Below, piece by piece: positions 20,245 to 21,793 of a DNA stretch of 21,793 nucleotides (position 1 is its first letter; every line of letters begins with the position of its first letter). The stretch lies in assembly GCA_052033505.1 (NCBI GenBank), contig JBPOJN010000058.1, positions 1 through 21,793 of the forward strand. The letters run 5' to 3'. The notes under the pieces were generated by a model. That model had not been told where the DNA came from, did not search any database, and saw only the letters and a list, made by a program, of their open reading frames with translations. The translations under genes were made by a program, and so were the position numbers. This stretch comes from JBPOJN01 sp052033505. Its GTDB lineage: Bacteria > UBA10199 > JACPAL01 > GCA-016699445.

Positions 20245-21793
20245 TTACGCCGGCATCTCGCCCGGACGGAACGGTTCGTACCGCGTGGAAAATTCCTCGC
20301 GGCCTCCCGCTCTCTCCGCGCCTTTCGCGGAGGTGACGGAAGAAATATCGATAAGACCTACGGGTTTGACGGAAATGTGCCCCGCCACTTCGCTATGCGA
20401 GAGAACGGGAAGGTTCGGGATGAACCTCTCGATCAAACGATACAGGTGCGGCCGGATCTGTTGCGACGTCAGGACGACCGGAGGGCGGTTTTCGGCGATG
20501 CTTTTTTTGGTTTCATCGGCCAATTTTTCGATGAGCGCCTTGGCGGTGTTCGGATCGAGCGCCATGGCATTACCTTCCTGCGACGGGCTTAAGGCGCGGA
20601 AAAGTTTTTCTTCGAGGCCGCGCTCCAACGTCAGCGCGTATAAAGTCTCGGGGGCCGCAGCGTTTTGCTGTGCGATCGAGCGTCCCAGGGCCACGCGCGC
20701 GTGCTCGGTCAATTCGCCCGGATCTTTGACCGTGGGCGCGTACTCCGCCAAGGATTCCAAGATCGTCACGACGTCGCGGATGGAGACTTTTTCGTGCAAC
20801 AGGTTTTGCAGGACTTTCAAGACGGTGCCGAACGGCATCAGGTCCGGGATAAGATCCGACACGACGCGCGGATGCGTAGCCTTAACGCGGTCCAAAAGCG
20901 TCGCCAACTCCTGGCGGCCGAATAAATCTTTTAGATGGCGTCGCACGATCTCGGTCACGTGCGTGGCCATGACGCTGGGCAAGTCCACGACCGTGTAGCC
21001 CGCGATCATCGCGGCTTCTTTTTGTTCGTCGGGGACCCAAAGCGCGGGCAGTCCGAACGTCGGATCGACCGTCGGAATGCCGGCGATCTTTCGCGTCACG
21101 TTGCCCGGATCGAGGGCCAGATGATGTTTCGGCAATAGTTCGTTTTCCCCAACGACGGCGCCTTTGAGCAAGATGCGGTAGCTCGCGGGTTTGAGTTTCA
21201 AATTATCGCGGATGTGCACCGGAGGCAACACGATGCCTAAGTCAGCCGCCAATTGTTTTCGGATGCCGACGATGCGCAGAGGCAATTCACCTCCGGCTTT
21301 TTGGTCCACGATGGGGATCAAGTCGTAGCCCACTTCGACTTCCATGAGGTCCAAGGCCGGAACGGAGTCTTCTTTGGACGCGGGCGCCACAAGCTCACCG
21401 GGTTTGCCGCCACTAGCGACGGCTTCCTGGGCCTTTTCCGCTTCGGTTTTTTTACCCTTCACCTTCCAAACATAATAACCGCCGGCTCCGAAAATCATGG
21501 CAAGCAGCAAGAAAGGCGTGCCCGGAAATCCGGGAATCAGGGCCATGCAAACGAGTGTGAAAGACGCCATCGCGAGCGGGCGCCATTTGTTCAGCGTCTG
21601 AAGCCCAATTTCTTCGGAAATTTTACGGTTGTTCGAGACCTTCGTGACGATCAAGCCGGAAGCGACCGAAACGATCAGCGCGGGAACTTGCGAAACCAAT
21701 CCGTCACCGACGGACAAAGTCGTATAGATCTTTAAAGCTTCTATCAGCGGGAGTCCTTGTTGCGCGACGCCAATCACGAGGCCGCCGAAGACG
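20245..21793 (-). CDS. flhA: Flagellar export-gate protein FlhA, C-terminal three quarters (5' end outside window)
   Basis: 515 residues are visible, of about 690 expected, and the frame is open to the window edge (first whole codon at 21792-21790). FlhA forms the nonameric gate of the flagellar type III export apparatus. The fragment begins in the membrane domain with FGGLVIGVAQQGLPLIEALK, then YTTLSVGDGLVSQVPALIVS, the FHIPEP-adjacent conserved core. Two more membrane helices (about 70-110 of the fragment) and a charged linker follow. The large cytoplasmic domain starts at VEVGYDLIPIVD, with DPTFGLPALWV, VVDLPSVMATHVTEI, LTSQQIRPHLYRLIERF and the closing HISVKPVGLIDI. A C-terminal tail of about 33 residues extends beyond the usual end. 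It is upstream of flhF in the same operon. Confidence 0.96.
   Translation of the reverse strand, partial: VFGGLVIGVAQQGLPLIEALKIYTTLSVGDGLVSQVPALIVSVASGLIVTKVSNNRKISEEIGLQTLNKWRPLAMASFTLVCMALIPGFPGTPFLLLAMIFGAGGYYVWKVKGKKTEAEKAQEAVASGGKPGELVAPASKEDSVPALDLMEVEVGYDLIPIVDQKAGGELPLRIVGIRKQLAADLGIVLPPVHIRDNLKLKPASYRILLKGAVVGENELLPKHHLALDPGNVTRKIAGIPTVDPTFGLPALWVPDEQKEAAMIAGYTVVDLPSVMATHVTEIVRRHLKDLFGRQELATLLDRVKATHPRVVSDLIPDLMPFGTVLKVLQNLLHEKVSIRDVVTILESLAEYAPTVKDPGELTEHARVALGRSIAQQNAAAPETLYALTLERGLEEKLFRALSPSQEGNAMALDPNTAKALIEKLADETKKSIAENRPPVVLTSQQIRPHLYRLIERFIPNLPVLSHSEVAGHISVKPVGLIDISSVTSAKGAERAGGREEFSTRYEPFRPGEMPA

Noticed and set aside
1..21793. CRISPR array, insertion sequence or prophage
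   Set aside because: No regularly spaced direct repeats, no transposase or integrase frames and no phage structural genes are visible; the window is mostly chromosomal housekeeping and flagellar genes.

Overview
The window comes from a flagellated Gram-negative bacterium with an outer membrane. It carries a beta-barrel protein with a C-terminal Phe, lipoproteins, Pal/YbgF, a PBP1b-type peptidoglycan synthase and the polar flagellar block flhA-flhF-flhG-fliA. The mid-range GC content, the DUF3047 fragment, the tatA/PHA-regulator/paired-ArsA-like-ATPase cluster, and the PilZ plus receiver genes together suggest a delta-proteobacterial or Bdellovibrionota-like lineage. That placement is an inference from gene content only.

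Layout. 1-231 (+) is the end of a DUF3047 gene, convergent with an outer-membrane beta-barrel gene (261-902, -). 977-6136 (-) is a tight operon: PBP1b, then a small TPR lipoprotein, then the helicase hrpB. The lipoprotein sits where a Pseudomonas LpoP-type PBP1b activator would. 6241-6831 (+) holds tRNA-Ser(GCU) and a SlyD-like FKBP isomerase. 6836-7328 (-) is a BrnT/BrnA toxin-antitoxin pair with three 11-bp-phased repeats over its promoter. A 335-bp stretch without a recognised gene follows. 7664-9076 (-) is a small membrane protein and a CAD-type zinc alcohol dehydrogenase. 9183-10783 (+) is fmt-rpe, overlapping by 4 nt. 10850-14177 (+) is a five-gene run: tatA, an unknown helical protein, a PHA-regulator-domain protein and two ArsA/Get3-like ATPases. 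14165-14913 (-) is a pseudo-receiver and a PilZ protein joined by a 4-nt overlap. 15046-15762 (-) is an exported protein of unknown family with a Cys/His/Asp arrangement. 15950-17203 (+) is pal and ybgF separated by an intrinsic terminator. 17205 to the end (-) is fliA, flhG, flhF and the 3' three quarters of flhA.

How the genes work together. The flagellar block covers export gate (FlhA), polar placement (FlhF), number control (FlhG) and late-gene sigma factor (FliA). The PilZ protein could link c-di-GMP to motility or surface behaviour. The PBP1b/lipoprotein operon and Pal/YbgF serve wall synthesis and coupling of the outer membrane to the wall during constriction.

The most unusual material is: (1) the tatA/PHA-regulator/paired-ATPase run, which resembles the mycobacterial Get3-like BagA/BagB pair and has no arsenic genes beside it; (2) a cluster of hairpins inserted in frame in the second ATPase gene; (3) an FlhG that appears to have lost its catalytic lysine and switch I aspartates but keeps the FlhF-activating helix; and (4) a terminator whose 3' arm doubles as the ybgF ribosome-binding site.
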